NCBI GenBank assembly: GCA_024234895.1
Contig: JACKNJ010000003.1
Location: 281,963 to 345,962 of the forward strand
DNA from: Gammaproteobacteria bacterium
GTDB taxonomy: Bacteria > Pseudomonadota > Gammaproteobacteria > JACKNK01
Direction: 5' to 3'
DNA: 64,000 nt
The position numbers and the translations under genes are program-made. The notes below the pieces were generated by a model. It ran no database searches and was not told the origin of the DNA. It was given only the letters and a program-made list of their open reading frames with translations. Below are positions 14,681 through 28,426 of the stretch, piece by piece. The stretch's first letter is position 1. Every line of letters begins with the position of its first letter.

Positions 14681-15754
14681 TTGCCTGCGCACACTTCCGT
14701 GTACCTGAACTCGTTCAACCATTTCCGCGCGCTCGCGATCGTGGTCATCGTCGCCGGCCACACCATCTGGACGGTCGACTGGCGCTTCGATTCGCTCACC
14801 CAGCGTTTTTTGATCGATCTGGTCAGCGGCGGCAGCACGCTGTTCGTGTTCATTTCCGGGTTTCTCTACCACCACATCTTTTACCGGCGCGGCACGCCTT
14901 ACGCGCGCTTCCTGCGCGACAAGGCCCGTAACGTGCTGACGCCGTATCTGGTGCTCACGGTGCCGACCCTGGCGATCTATTACGCCTTGCCTGGCTGGGC
15001 GCCGCGCCTGGCGATCTTCGCGGACCCTGAAGGCGGCTTTTGGGGACGTTATCTGTGGCCGCTGCTGGCCGATCTCGCGACCGGGCGCGCCACCCACGCC
15101 TATTGGTACATCCCGTTCGTGATGGCGTTGTTCGTGCTGACACCCCTGTTCGACCGGGCGATCCGCGCATCGTCCGCGCTGCGCTGGGCGCTGTTCGGGA
15201 TCGGCACGGTGGTCGCGATGCTGATCCATCGCCCGATCGAGAACCTGAATCTGCTGCACTCACTGGTCTATTTCGCGCCGGTCTATCTGTTCGGCATCCT
15301 CTGCTCCATCCATCACGACGCGATCCTGCGGCGCTTTGCCGGCTGGCGGGTTTACGGGTTGCTGGCGCTGGTCATTGCGTTCGCGCTCGGCCACGCGATC
15401 TGGCGCCCGGAGGTGCTGGGCAACTTCCACAAGCCGGCCTTCCAGTGGGGTGGAATCGACCTGATGCTGCCGCAGACCCTGCTGCTGAACGTTTTCTTCA
15501 TGGTCTGGCTGGCGCGGTTCGAGAACCGCGACTGGCCGCTTGTGCATCGTCTCGCCAGCGCGAGTTTCTCGATCTATTTCCTGCACGCCCTGTTGCTGGT
15601 GTTCGCGTCGCCGCTGGTGCACGCGGCGCGGATCGGCTGGCCGGTGCTGGACTGGCTGTCGACCACCGCGATCACCGTCGCGGCCAGCTTCGCGATCGCG
15701 TGGTTCGTGCAGCGGACCTGGCCGACCGCGAGCCGTCGCCTGATCGGCTGGTAG
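14681..15754 (+). CDS. Acyltransferase family 3 membrane protein (OpgC/OafA-type)
   Basis: About 357 residues with roughly ten hydrophobic segments. The first contains FNHFRALAIVVIVAGHTIW, the R/H pattern of acyltransferase family 3 (YrhL/OpgC-like). Such proteins transfer acyl groups to exported or surface glycans. The neighbouring gene encodes a GH17-GT2 glucan synthase, so acyl (e.g. succinyl) decoration of a periplasmic glucan is a reasonable inference. The start is unsure: TTG 14681 directly abuts AAGGG, and GTG 14699 is an alternative six codons in. Confidence 0.8.
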   Translation: MPAHTSVYLNSFNHFRALAIVVIVAGHTIWTVDWRFDSLTQRFLIDLVSGGSTLFVFISGFLYHHIFYRRGTPYARFLRDKARNVLTPYLVLTVPTLAIYYALPGWAPRLAIFADPEGGFWGRYLWPLLADLATGRATHAYWYIPFVMALFVLTPLFDRAIRASSALRWALFGIGTVVAMLIHRPIENLNLLHSLVYFAPVYLFGILCSIHHDAILRRFAGWRVYGLLALVIAFALGHAIWRPEVLGNFHKPAFQWGGIDLMLPQTLLLNVFFMVWLARFENRDWPLVHRLASASFSIYFLHALLLVFASPLVHAARIGWPVLDWLSTTAITVAASFAIAWFVQRTWPTASRRLIGW

Positions 15755-15778
15755 CGGACCTCATCGCGCGAATGTTTC

Positions 15779-15851
15779 GTAGGAGCGGCTTCAGCCGCGA
15801 TCGGCGCTCATCGCGGCCAGCAAACGCGGATCGCGGCTGAAGCCGCTCCTG
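15779..15851. repeat. REP family A pair
   Basis: GTAGGAGCGGCTTCAGCCGC followed, about 30 nt on, by the inverted unit GGCTGAAGCCGCTCCTG. It occupies the 267-nt gap before the glucan synthase; I see nothing else certain there. Confidence 0.9.
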
Positions 15852-16021
15852 CCCCGGATTTCTCACCGGGGGGCGATCACCCCTGCCCTGATGAGGAATG
15901 CGGGTGAATGCCTGCCTCGGTATTTGTTGGAGAAGATTTTTTTCTTTTGAGAACAGTGTCCTGCGGCGCAGCCGAGGATTAGAATGCGCGCCCTTTTCGG
16001 GTCCCATTCGGTTTCGCTCGC

Positions 16022-18637
16022 GTGAATCCCATCAGTGCATTGATCTCCCTGACCGTCGCCGCCCTGACCGTGGTGCTATGGGCGGTCGCCAATCAGCCGG
16101 TTCAGGAACCGGCGTGGCCGGAAAAGATTCAGGGCTTCGCGTTCCAGCCGATGGGCGAGACCGACGATCCGATCGCCAAGCGCTTCCCCAGCCTCGACAA
16201 GATCCGCTCGGACCTAGAACTGCTCGCCGGCAAGACCCACGCGGTGCGCACCTACAGCATGGAGGAGACGCTCACCGAGATTCCGCGTCTGGCGCGCGAG
16301 TTCGGCATCAACGTCGCGGTCGGCGCCTGGCTGGATGACCGCCTGGACAAGAACGAGGGCGAGATCGAGCGGGTGATCGCGGTCACCAACGCCAATCGCC
16401 GCAACGTGGTGCGCGTGGTGGTCGGCAACGAGGCGATCCTGCGCGGCAACCTCAAGCCGGCGCAGGTGATCCGTTACCTCGAACGGGTGCGCGCCCAGGT
16501 CAAGGTCCCGGTCAGCACCGCCGAGCCGTGGCACGTCTGGCTGGCGCACCCCGAGCTGGCGGCGCACGCCGATTACCTGATGGTGCACATGCTGCCCTAC
16601 TGGGAAGGCGTCGATGTCGATATCGCGGTCGATTACATCGTCGCCCGCATGGAAGACCTGAAACGCGCCTTCCCCGGCAAGCCCATCGTGATCGGCGAGG
16701 TCGGCTGGCCGTCCGCCGGACGCACCCGCCACAGCGCAGTCGCGTCGATGGCTGCCGAGGCCTCGTTCCTGCGCCGCTTCCTGGCCCGCGCCGAGCAGGA
16801 GAAGTACGTCTACTACGTGATGGAGGCCTTCGATCAGCCCTGGAAGCGGCGCATCGAGGCCGGCGTCGGCGCCTACTGGGGCGTCTGGGACGCGCAACGC
16901 CAGCCCAAGTTCTCGTTCGATCAGCCGATCGAACGCATCCCCGAATGGCGCATCCTCGCCGGCGTCTCGGTGCTGGTCGCGCTGATCACCTTCGCGCTGC
17001 TGGTCATCGACAGCCACACGCTCGGCAAGCGCGGGCGCAGCTTTCTTGCCGTGGTCGCGTTCAGCGCCGCGACCGCCGGGGTGTGGACCGTCTATCAGTA
17101 CGCCCACCAATACCTGACCGTGTGGACCGTGGTGGTCGGCGTGCTGCTGGTGCTGGGCATGATCGGCGTGATCGTGGTCATCCTGACCGAGGCCCACGAG
17201 TGGGCCGAGGCGCGCTGGGTGATCGCGCGTCGCCGCGCGTTCAAGCCGCACCATGTGCCGGACGACCAGTTGCCGATGGTCTCGGTGCATGTGCCCGCCT
17301 ACAACGAACCGGCGGACATGATGATCGAGACGCTCAACGCCTTGAGCCGCCTCGATTACCCGCGTTTCGAGGTCGTGGTGATCGACAACAACACCCGCGA
17401 CGAGGCGGTGTGGCGGCCGGTCGAGGCGCATTGCGCGAAGCTGAACGAAACCTTCCCCGGCCATTTGGGTGGGCGCTTCCGCTTCTTCCACGAGAATCCG
17501 CTCGCGGGCTTCAAGGCCGGCGCGCTGAACTTCGCCCTGCGCCAGACCGACCCGAGCGCCGAAATCGTCGCGGTGATCGACAGCGACTACCAGGTCGTGA
17601 CCAACTGGCTGCGCGACCTGGTGCCGCAGTTCGCCAACGAACGCATCGCCGTCGTGCAGGCCCCGCAGGACTACCGCGACGCCGGCGAGAGCCTGTTCAA
17701 GGCCATGTGCCACGCCGAATATCGCGGCTTCTTCTACATCGGCATGGTCACCCGCAACGAGCGCAACGCGATCATCCAGCACGGCACCATGACCATGGTC
17801 CGCCGCAGCGTGCTGGAAGAGATCGGCTGGGGCGAATGGTGCATCACCGAGGACGCCGAGCTCGGCCTGCGCATCTTCGAGCGCGGCCTGGAGGCGACCT
17901 ACATCCCGGTCAGCTACGGACAGGGCCTGATGCCGGACCGCTTCATCGACTTCAAGAAGCAGCGCTGGCGCTGGGCCTTCGGCGCGATGCAGATACTGCG
18001 TCACCACACGAAACAGTTGTTTGGCCGGCGCGACACCTCGCTGACCGCCGGACAGCGCTACCACTTCATCGCCGGCTGGCTGCCGTGGATCGCGGACGGC
18101 TTCAACCTGATCTTCAACATGGCCGCGATCGCCTGGTCGCTGGGCATGTTGTGGTTCCCGAACGAGGTCGACCCGCCGATGATGACCTTCGCCGCGCTGC
18201 CGCTGGTGCTGTTCGGCTTCAAGGGTTTCAAGCTGCTCTATCTGTACCGCACCGCGGTCAAGGCGAGCGTCGGCGGCACCCTGGCGGCGGCGCTCGCCGG
18301 GCTGGCCCTGTCGCACACCATCGCGCTCGCGGTGCTGGCCGGCTTCCGCTACCGCGACCAGCCCTTCTTGCGCACCCCGAAGATGCGTGCCGGCTATTCC
18401 GTCTGGCGGGCACTAAGCGCCGCGCGGGAAGAGGGCGCGATGTTCCTCGGCCTGTGGGCGGCGGCCTTCGCGCTGCTGTTCCACATCGGCACCGAGATGA
18501 TCGACATGGCCGTGTGGATCGCCGTGCTGCTGATCCAGTCGCTGCCCTACGCCGCCAGCGTGGTGATGGCCGGCATCAGCGGCCTGCCGCCGCGCGCGAC
18601 GCCGGGCCCGGCGCTGCCGGCCCCGCCCACCGCGTGA
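16022..18637 (+). CDS. Bifunctional GH17-like / glycosyltransferase family 2 beta-glucan synthase (NdvB/NdvC-like)
   Basis: This 871-residue membrane protein has one N-terminal TM helix and a periplasmic GH17-like domain (about 35-300) with VVGNEAI (acid/base Glu near 136) and IGEVGWPS (nucleophile Glu near 225). Several TM helices follow, then a processive GT2 domain (about 415-650) with AVIDSDYQV, CITEDAELG and the product-binding KKQRWRW, and C-terminal TM helices. The fusion resembles proteins making beta-1,3/1,6 glucans in rhizobia and the Pseudomonas NdvB glucan linked to biofilm tolerance. The GTG at 16022 begins MNPISALISL. Linkage type cannot be read from sequence. Confidence 0.85.
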   Translation: MNPISALISLTVAALTVVLWAVANQPVQEPAWPEKIQGFAFQPMGETDDPIAKRFPSLDKIRSDLELLAGKTHAVRTYSMEETLTEIPRLAREFGINVAVGAWLDDRLDKNEGEIERVIAVTNANRRNVVRVVVGNEAILRGNLKPAQVIRYLERVRAQVKVPVSTAEPWHVWLAHPELAAHADYLMVHMLPYWEGVDVDIAVDYIVARMEDLKRAFPGKPIVIGEVGWPSAGRTRHSAVASMAAEASFLRRFLARAEQEKYVYYVMEAFDQPWKRRIEAGVGAYWGVWDAQRQPKFSFDQPIERIPEWRILAGVSVLVALITFALLVIDSHTLGKRGRSFLAVVAFSAATAGVWTVYQYAHQYLTVWTVVVGVLLVLGMIGVIVVILTEAHEWAEARWVIARRRAFKPHHVPDDQLPMVSVHVPAYNEPADMMIETLNALSRLDYPRFEVVVIDNNTRDEAVWRPVEAHCAKLNETFPGHLGGRFRFFHENPLAGFKAGALNFALRQTDPSAEIVAVIDSDYQVVTNWLRDLVPQFANERIAVVQAPQDYRDAGESLFKAMCHAEYRGFFYIGMVTRNERNAIIQHGTMTMVRRSVLEEIGWGEWCITEDAELGLRIFERGLEATYIPVSYGQGLMPDRFIDFKKQRWRWAFGAMQILRHHTKQLFGRRDTSLTAGQRYHFIAGWLPWIADGFNLIFNMAAIAWSLGMLWFPNEVDPPMMTFAALPLVLFGFKGFKLLYLYRTAVKASVGGTLAAALAGLALSHTIALAVLAGFRYRDQPFLRTPKMRAGYSVWRALSAAREEGAMFLGLWAAAFALLFHIGTEMIDMAVWIAVLLIQSLPYAASVVMAGISGLPPRATPGPALPAPPTA

Positions 18638-18692
18638 TCTGCAAACCGGGTGCCTTGTAGCAGCGGCGTCCCGCCGCTCCCACGGGTGTTGC

Positions 18693-19061
18693 TTACTTCC
18701 TGTCCTTGAGCAGGTCCGCCAGCCCGGCGAAGGGGTTGTGCGTCGCCGCTGCCTGCTTTTCCTCGCGGACCGAGCCGCCATATTGCGCGTCGGTGTAGCG
18801 CGAGTGCTCGTTGTCGTGGCAGTAGAGGCACAGCAGCTCCCAATTGCTGCCGTCTTCCGGGTTGTTGTCGTGGTTGTGGTCGCGATGGTGGACGGTCAGT
18901 TCGCGCAGGTTGGCGTGGGTGAATTCGCGCCCGCAGCGGCCGCAGACCCACGGATACATCTTGAGCGCGCGTTCGCGGTAGCCGCGCTCGCGTTCCGCAG
19001 CGTCGCGGCGGGCCTTGAGGACGATCTGATCAAGCTTGTCCGAGGAACGATCCGAGGGCAT
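18693..19061 (-). CDS. yajD: HNH endonuclease-family protein (YajD-like)
   Basis: This 122-residue protein has the zinc/HNH core CGRCGREF, then LTVHHRDHNHDNNPEDGSNW and CLYCHDNEH. It resembles the conserved proteobacterial YajD family; the cellular DNA substrate is unknown. ATG 19061 is preferred because MPSDRSSDKLDQIV is the conserved start; an upstream in-frame ATG would add a Cys-rich tail overlapping the carA promoter region. It is transcribed away from carA. Confidence 0.85.
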   Translation of the reverse strand: MPSDRSSDKLDQIVLKARRDAAERERGYRERALKMYPWVCGRCGREFTHANLRELTVHHRDHNHDNNPEDGSNWELLCLYCHDNEHSRYTDAQYGGSVREEKQAAATHNPFAGLADLLKDRK

Positions 19062-19140
19062 GAGGGACCTGCAAAAGTGAGGGTTATGTTCGGGCACTAG
19101 GGTAGTGCATCGCGGGGTGCAAACCCTTGTCGCCATGCAT

Positions 19141-19212
19141 TAGAATCCGCTGACATTTTTCGTACTCATTTCTACGAAACGGGAAGGGTGCCGCCCTGGC
19201 CCCTTCCCGTTT
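19141..19212 (+). promoter_or_regulatory. carA leader: -10-like box and attenuator-like hairpin
   Basis: TAGAAT (19141-19146) could be a -10 box, though no good -35 is seen 17 nt upstream. A perfect 12-bp stem (19177-19188 with 19201-19212, 12-nt loop) followed by only four Ts in all lies 24 nt before the carA start. An intrinsic-terminator-like hairpin between promoter and start suggests transcription attenuation of carAB. Confidence 0.5.
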
Positions 19213-19236
19213 TGTGTGTCTGGAGGTCTGCTTCCC

Positions 19237-20367
19237 GTGCGCAAGCCCGCTGTTCTGGCCCTCGAAGACGGCTCCGTATTTCACGGCGAATCCATCGGTA
19301 GCGACGGCGAAACCGTCGGCGAGGTCGTGTTCAACACCTCGCTCACCGGCTATCAGGAGATCCTGACCGATCCCTCCTACCTGCGGCAGATCGTCACCCT
19401 CACCTACCCGCACATCGGCAACGTCGGCACGACGCCGGAGGACGAGGAGGCGCCGGGGGTGCAGGCCGCCGGTCTGGTCATCCGCGACCTGCCGATGATC
19501 GCCAGCAATTGGCGCAGCACGATGCCGCTGGATGAATACCTGCGTGCCAGCAACGTGGTCGCGATCGCGGATATCGATACCCGCCGCCTGACCCGTCTGC
19601 TACGCGAGAAGGGGGCACAGAACGGCTGCATCGTTGCCGGCGACGCCATCGATGTCGATGCGGCGATCGCCAAGGCGAAGGCCTTCCCCGGTCTGAAGGG
19701 CATGGACCTCGCGAAGGTCGTGTCCACGGACAAGGCGTACGAGTGGAAGCAGGGTTCCTGGACCCTGGAGAGCGGTCACCCGGCCGACATCGAGGACGCG
19801 CGTTTCCACGTCGTGGCCTACGACTTCGGCGTCAAGCGCAACATCCTGCGCATGCTGGTCGATCGCGGCTGCCGCCTGACCGTGGTGCCGGCGCAGACCC
19901 CGGCGGCCGAGGTGCTGGCGATGAATCCGGACGGCGTGTTCCTTTCCAACGGCCCCGGCGATCCGGAACCCTGCGATTACGCGATCGCGGCGATCCGGGA
20001 GATCGTGCCAACCAACATCCCGGTGTTCGGCATCTGCCTCGGCCACCAGCTCCTCGGCCTGGCCTCCGGTGCGAAGACCGTGAAGATGAAGTTCGGCCAT
20101 CACGGCGCCAACCACCCGGTCCAGGATCTGGGCAGTCGTCGGGTCATGATCACCAGCCAGAACCACGGCTTCGCGGTCGATGAAGCGACGCTGCCGGCCA
20201 ACCTGGTCGCCACGCACAAATCCCTTTTCGACGGCTCCCTGCAGGGCATCCATCGCACCGACCATCCGGCCTTCTCCTTTCAGGGGCATCCGGAGGCCAG
20301 TCCGGGTCCGCACGATGTCGCCCCGTTGTTTGACCGTTTCATCGAGATGATGAAAGTCCAGTCGTAA
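19237..20367 (+). CDS. carA: Carbamoyl-phosphate synthase, small (glutaminase) subunit
   Basis: This 376-residue class I glutamine amidotransferase has the nucleophile Cys in [11 protein letters not shown] (about 265) and the His-Glu pair in [13 protein letters not shown]. It hydrolyses glutamine and channels ammonia to CarB for pyrimidine and arginine synthesis. GTG 19237 is chosen because the N-terminus [17 protein letters not shown] then aligns with E. coli CarA and GGAGG lies 10 nt upstream. An in-frame GTG at 19216 is too close to the leader hairpin. carB follows after 79 nt. Confidence 0.97.
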   Translation: MRKPAVLALEDGSVFHGESIGSDGETVGEVVFNTSLTGYQEILTDPSYLRQIVTLTYPHIGNVGTTPEDEEAPGVQAAGLVIRDLPMIASNWRSTMPLDEYLRASNVVAIADIDTRRLTRLLREKGAQNGCIVAGDAIDVDAAIAKAKAFPGLKGMDLAKVVSTDKAYEWKQGSWTLESGHPADIEDARFHVVAYDFGVKRNILRMLVDRGCRLTVVPAQTPAAEVLAMNPDGVFLSNGPGDPEPCDYAIAAIREIVPTNIPVFGICLGHQLLGLASGAKTVKMKFGHHGANHPVQDLGSRRVMITSQNHGFAVDEATLPANLVATHKSLFDGSLQGIHRTDHPAFSFQGHPEASPGPHDVAPLFDRFIEMMKVQS

Positions 20368-20446
20368 TCGCATCCTTATAAACGCCATTGGCGCGGTTTT
20401 CCCCGGAAATTCCCGCGCCCGGGCGTCCTTGCGGCGAAGAGTTCCC

Positions 20447-23682
<3,236 letters not shown>

Positions 23683-23686
<4 letters not shown>

Positions 23687-24159
23687 GCAAGGTTCCGATG
23701 ACCGCGAAGGGCGCCGAGCGCCTGCGTGAAGAATTGAAAGAGCTCAAGCAGGTCGAGCGCCCGAACGTGATCAAGGCGATTGCCGAGGCGCGCGAGCACG
23801 GCGATCTGAAGGAAAACGCCGAATACCACGCCGCGCGTGAGCGGCAGGGCTTCATCGAGGGCCGCATCCAGGACATCGAGGGCAAGCTCTCGCATGCCGA
23901 GATCATCGACGTCACCAAGATCGACGCCGGTGGCCGCGTGATCTTCGGCTGCACCGTCGATATCGCCGACGAGGACAGCGGTGACGAACTGACTTACCAG
24001 ATCGTCGGCGAGGACGAGGCCGACATCAAAAAGGGCATGATCTCGGTGACCTCGCCGATCGCCCGTGCACTGATCGGTCGTTCCGAGGGTGATGTCGTCA
24101 CCTTCCAGGCGCCGGGTGGCGAGAAGACCTTCGAGATTCTCGAAGTCCGGTACGAGTAA
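23683..24159 (+). CDS. greA: Transcription elongation factor GreA
   Basis: This 158-residue protein has an N-terminal antiparallel coiled coil (about 1-76, with the acidic tip [10 protein letters not shown]) and a C-terminal FKBP-like domain. GreA enters the RNA polymerase secondary channel and stimulates cleavage of backtracked transcripts. Its start overlaps the carB stop by 4 nt, so the genes are coupled. An IS110 copy begins 22 nt after its stop, having landed in a downstream REP. Confidence 0.99.
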
Positions 24160-24189
24160 TCGTGACGGCGAGCGTCGTTGTAGATGCTG

Positions 24190-25344
<1,155 letters not shown>

Positions 25345-25350
25345 AATACA

Positions 25351-25414
25351 AGGGTGCGCCACGCGCACCAGGCGGCGCTCGGTGTTTCCGGATGGTGCGC
25401 ATGGCGCACCCTAC
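25351..25414. repeat. REP family B palindrome pair, target of IS110 copy 2
   Basis: AGGGTGCGCC-ac-GCGCACC and the inverted GGTGCGCATGGCGCACCCTAC lie about 26 nt apart. The GT of the leading GTAG is now at 24180-24181, on the other side of the IS. It lies immediately downstream of the RAYT gene. Confidence 0.85.
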
Positions 25415-25416
25415 GG

Positions 25417-25965
25417 TCATTCTCCGAAGTCACCGCCTGTTGGCTGGTGATCGCGCGATCCCCAATCTGCGGCGTAAAAGCCGGTTTTTACCAGTCTGTG
25501 GAAGCTCGACCAGGGCTAGTCGGCGACATGGTCCACGAGACCATGTTTGACCGGGTTCCAGTGCAGGTAGTCCATGTGGTGTCGGAAGTCCGCGTCGTCG
25601 CGGATGCGGTGTTCCCAGAAGCGGCGTTGCCACAGGCTGCCATCGTTTCGCTTGGTGCGGGCCACCTCGTAGGGTGCGCTCCGCGCACCGAAACCGACGC
25701 ATGATTGCGTCGTCACACGCTTGATGTTCGCCCAGCGAATGGAGAAATCGTCGTCACCTTCAGGCAATGTCCAGATGCAGTGAAGGTGGTCAGGAAGCAA
25801 TACCCAGGCGTCGATCGTGAACGGGTGATCCCGGCGGGTACGTTCGATCGCATGGCGTAATGCGTCCCGCACATCGGGCCGTGTAAGTACAGCGCGTCGG
25901 CGATGCGTGACCAGGGTGAAGAACCAGGTTCCACCTTCCGTGTGGTCTCGTCTGTAGTTCGACAT
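25417..25965 (-). pseudogene. REP-associated tyrosine transposase (RAYT), with an in-frame amber codon
   Basis: The N-terminal 149 codons (25965-25516) encode an IS200-like Y1 transposase: MSNYRRDHTEGGTWFFTLV, the HUH motif LLPDHLHCIW, WQRRFWEHRIRDDADF and the Tyr motif YLHWNPVKHGL. A TAG (25516-25518) then interrupts. The same frame continues PWSSFHRLVKTGFYAADWG to a TGA at 25417-25419. Family members normally read DWP.SSFHR here, so a single TGG-to-TAG change fits. One REP arm (25669-25689) is translated within the gene, and REPs flank both ends. RAYTs are thought to process and spread REP hairpins. It may be dead, truncated but active, or read through. Confidence 0.85.
25669..25689. repeat. 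REP family B single arm inside the RAYT reading frame
   Basis: GTAGGGTGCGC-tcc-GCGCACC on the plus strand; it is the exact inverse of 26021-26041. It encodes part of GFGARSAPYE in the RAYT linker before WQRRFWEH. Confidence 0.88.
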
Positions 25966-26020
25966 TCCTTTGCTTCTTGGTGAGCATCCGGCTCTCGGTG
26001 TTGTTGTTGGCGCAGGTTTG

Positions 26021-26041
26021 GGTGCGCGGAGCGCACCCTAC
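26021..26041. repeat. REP family B single arm upstream of the RAYT gene and at the glgB stop
   Basis: GGTGCGC-gga-GCGCACC followed by CTAC. On the minus strand its GTAG supplies the TAG stop of glgB. With 25669-25689 it forms perfect 21-bp inverted repeats. Confidence 0.9.
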
Positions 26042-28206
26042 GCGGGGACGAGAACCACCGCCGCGAGGGGTGGGACGACGAGCGGGGCGGAGCAGGGCAG
26101 GTTCATCCACGGCGTCGGTTCGGCCATGACGGCGCCGTTGTTGCCGACGTTGCCGCCGCCGTAGGCTGCAGCATCGGTATTCAGCACTTCCTTCCATTCG
26201 CCGCCGAACGGCAGGCCGATGCGGTAGTCGTGGCGCGGGACCGGGGTGAAGTTGAGGATCACAACCACCCTCTGATCACCAGCCTTGCGCTGGTAACTGA
26301 CGATCGACTGACTGGAGTCGTGGCAGTCGATCCACTCGAAGCCCTGGCCGTCGAATTCATGCGCGAACAGGGCGGGGTGTTCGCGATAGAGGTGGTTGAG
26401 GTCGCGCACCAGCGAGAACACCCCGCGATGCAGGCCGACGTCGAGTCGCCACCATTCGAGTTGGCTGTCGAAATCCCACTCCTTGCCCTGCGCGAACTCG
26501 CTGCCCATGAACAGCAGTTTCTTGCCGGGATAGGTCCACTGGTAGGCGTAGAGCAGGCGCAGGTTGGCGAACTGCTGCCAGGCGTCGCCGGGCATCTTGG
26601 TCAGCATCGAGCCCTTCAGATGCACGACCTCGTCGTGCGAGAACGGCAGCACGAAGTTCTCGGTGAACGCGTACATCATGCCGAAGGTCAGGCGGTCGTG
26701 ATGGAAGCTGCGGTGCACCGGGTCGTGGCTCATGTAGGTGAGCGTGTCGTGCATCCAGCCCATGTTCCATTTCATCGAGAAGCCCAGGCCGCCGAGGTAA
26801 TCCGGGCGGGTGACCTGCGGCCAGGCGGTGGATTCCTCGGCGATGACCAGCGCGCCGGGGTGCTCGCCGTGCACGACGCGGTTCATCTCGCGCAGGAAGT
26901 CGATGGCCTCCAGATTCTCGCGGCCGCCGTACTGGTTCGGCACCCAGTCGCCGGCTTCGCGGGAGTAGTCGAGGTAGAGCATCGAGGCGACCGCGTCGAC
27001 GCGCAGGCCGTCGATGTGGAATTCGTCCATCCAGAAGAAGGCGCTGGAGACGAGGAAGTTGCGGACCTCGTTGCGCCCGTAATTGAAGATGTAGGTGCCC
27101 CAGTCGCGGTGCTCGCCCTTGCGCGGGTCCTCGTGTTCGTACAGCGCGGTGCCATCGAAGCGGGCCAGCGCGGTTTCATCCTTGGGGAAGTGGCCGGGCG
27201 CCCAGTCGAGGATCACGCCGATGCCATGCTGGTGGCAGTGATCGACGAACCAGCGGAAGTCGTCCGGTGAACCGAAACGGCTGGTGGCGGCGTAGTAGCC
27301 GGTGGTCTGGTAACCCCAGGAGGCGTCCAGCGGGTGCTCGGTGATCGGCAGCAGCTCGATGTGCGTGAAGCCTTCGTGGGCGACGTATTCGACCAGCTCC
27401 TCGGCAAGCTGCCGGTAGCCGATGAAGCTGCCATCCACATGCCGTTTCCAGGAGCCGAGGTGGACCTCGTAGATCGACATCGGCTGGTGTTGCCAGTCGC
27501 GTTCCGCGCGCTGCCGCAGCCAGTCGGCGTCGGTCCACTCGTGCGCCGGTGCATGCACGATGCAGGCGTTGTCGGGGCGGTACTGGCAGGCGCGCGCGTA
27601 GGGGTCGAGCTTGACCATCACGCGACCGCTGTCGCGGTGGCGGATCTCGAACTTGTACAGCGCGCCGGCGTCGAGCTGCGGGATGAACAGTTCCCATACG
27701 CCACTGCCGCCGCGCACGCGCATCGGATGCACGCGACCATCCCAGGCGTTGAAGTCGCCGACCACGCTGACGCGACCGGCGGCCGGCGCCCAGACCGCGA
27801 ACAGCACGCCGTCGATCCCGTCGACACGGCGCGTGTTCGCGCCGAGGAAACGGTAGGCGTGGCGGTGATTGCCCTCGCCGAACAGGTGCAGGTCCAGGTC
27901 GCCGATCTGCGGCGGAAAGCAGTACGGGTCGTGACCGGTGTGCGTGAAGCCTTTCGAATCCACCCAGCGCAGGGCGTAGCGTTCGTCGATCGCGGCCGCG
28001 TCGAACTCCCCCTCGAACAGGTCGGTGCCCTCGACACGCGTCAGCGGCAGATCGCCGTCGGCGACGTATACCTCGCGGGCGTGGGGAATGAACGCGCGCA
28101 CGGTGGCGCGATTGCCGCGCACGTGCCGTCCGAGCACATGGAACGGATCGTGATGGCGGGCCTCGATGATGGCTTGCGAGGCGTTGTCGACGACGGTCTT
28201 GGCCAT
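26038..28206 (-). CDS. glgB: 1,4-alpha-glucan branching enzyme GlgB
   Basis: This 722-residue GH13 enzyme has an N-terminal CBM48 region (about 20-220), the catalytic barrel with [17 protein letters not shown] (nucleophile Asp near 402) and IAEESTAWP (acid/base Glu near 453), and a C-terminal beta domain. It makes alpha-1,6 branches in glycogen. ATG 28206 ([11 protein letters not shown]) has GGAG upstream; more distant in-frame starts lack family similarity. It is divergent from glgC across a 220-nt gap with a TGTCCGGACA palindrome (28323-28332). Its stop codon lies in a REP. Confidence 0.97.
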   Translation of the reverse strand: MAKTVVDNASQAIIEARHHDPFHVLGRHVRGNRATVRAFIPHAREVYVADGDLPLTRVEGTDLFEGEFDAAAIDERYALRWVDSKGFTHTGHDPYCFPPQIGDLDLHLFGEGNHRHAYRFLGANTRRVDGIDGVLFAVWAPAAGRVSVVGDFNAWDGRVHPMRVRGGSGVWELFIPQLDAGALYKFEIRHRDSGRVMVKLDPYARACQYRPDNACIVHAPAHEWTDADWLRQRAERDWQHQPMSIYEVHLGSWKRHVDGSFIGYRQLAEELVEYVAHEGFTHIELLPITEHPLDASWGYQTTGYYAATSRFGSPDDFRWFVDHCHQHGIGVILDWAPGHFPKDETALARFDGTALYEHEDPRKGEHRDWGTYIFNYGRNEVRNFLVSSAFFWMDEFHIDGLRVDAVASMLYLDYSREAGDWVPNQYGGRENLEAIDFLREMNRVVHGEHPGALVIAEESTAWPQVTRPDYLGGLGFSMKWNMGWMHDTLTYMSHDPVHRSFHHDRLTFGMMYAFTENFVLPFSHDEVVHLKGSMLTKMPGDAWQQFANLRLLYAYQWTYPGKKLLFMGSEFAQGKEWDFDSQLEWWRLDVGLHRGVFSLVRDLNHLYREHPALFAHEFDGQGFEWIDCHDSSQSIVSYQRKAGDQRVVVILNFTPVPRHDYRIGLPFGGEWKEVLNTDAAAYGGGNVGNNGAVMAEPTPWMNLPCSAPLVVPPLAAVVLVPA

Positions 28207-28426
28207 GGGTGCTCCGCGGCGCTGGAACGCCCCGAAACAGGGCGCCGGATGGGCCCTGATGGGGCGCGAAAGCACGCGTTCAGGGCGTTGATGAGGAATG
28301 TCACGAGGCCGTGTGGGGACACTGTCCGGACACGAATCCGATGCTACCATGGCCCCGCCGACGCGCCTTCGCACGCACGCGTTTTCCTGTCATTTCGCAG
28401 TATTCTGATCCGGAGCTGTCTCCCCC

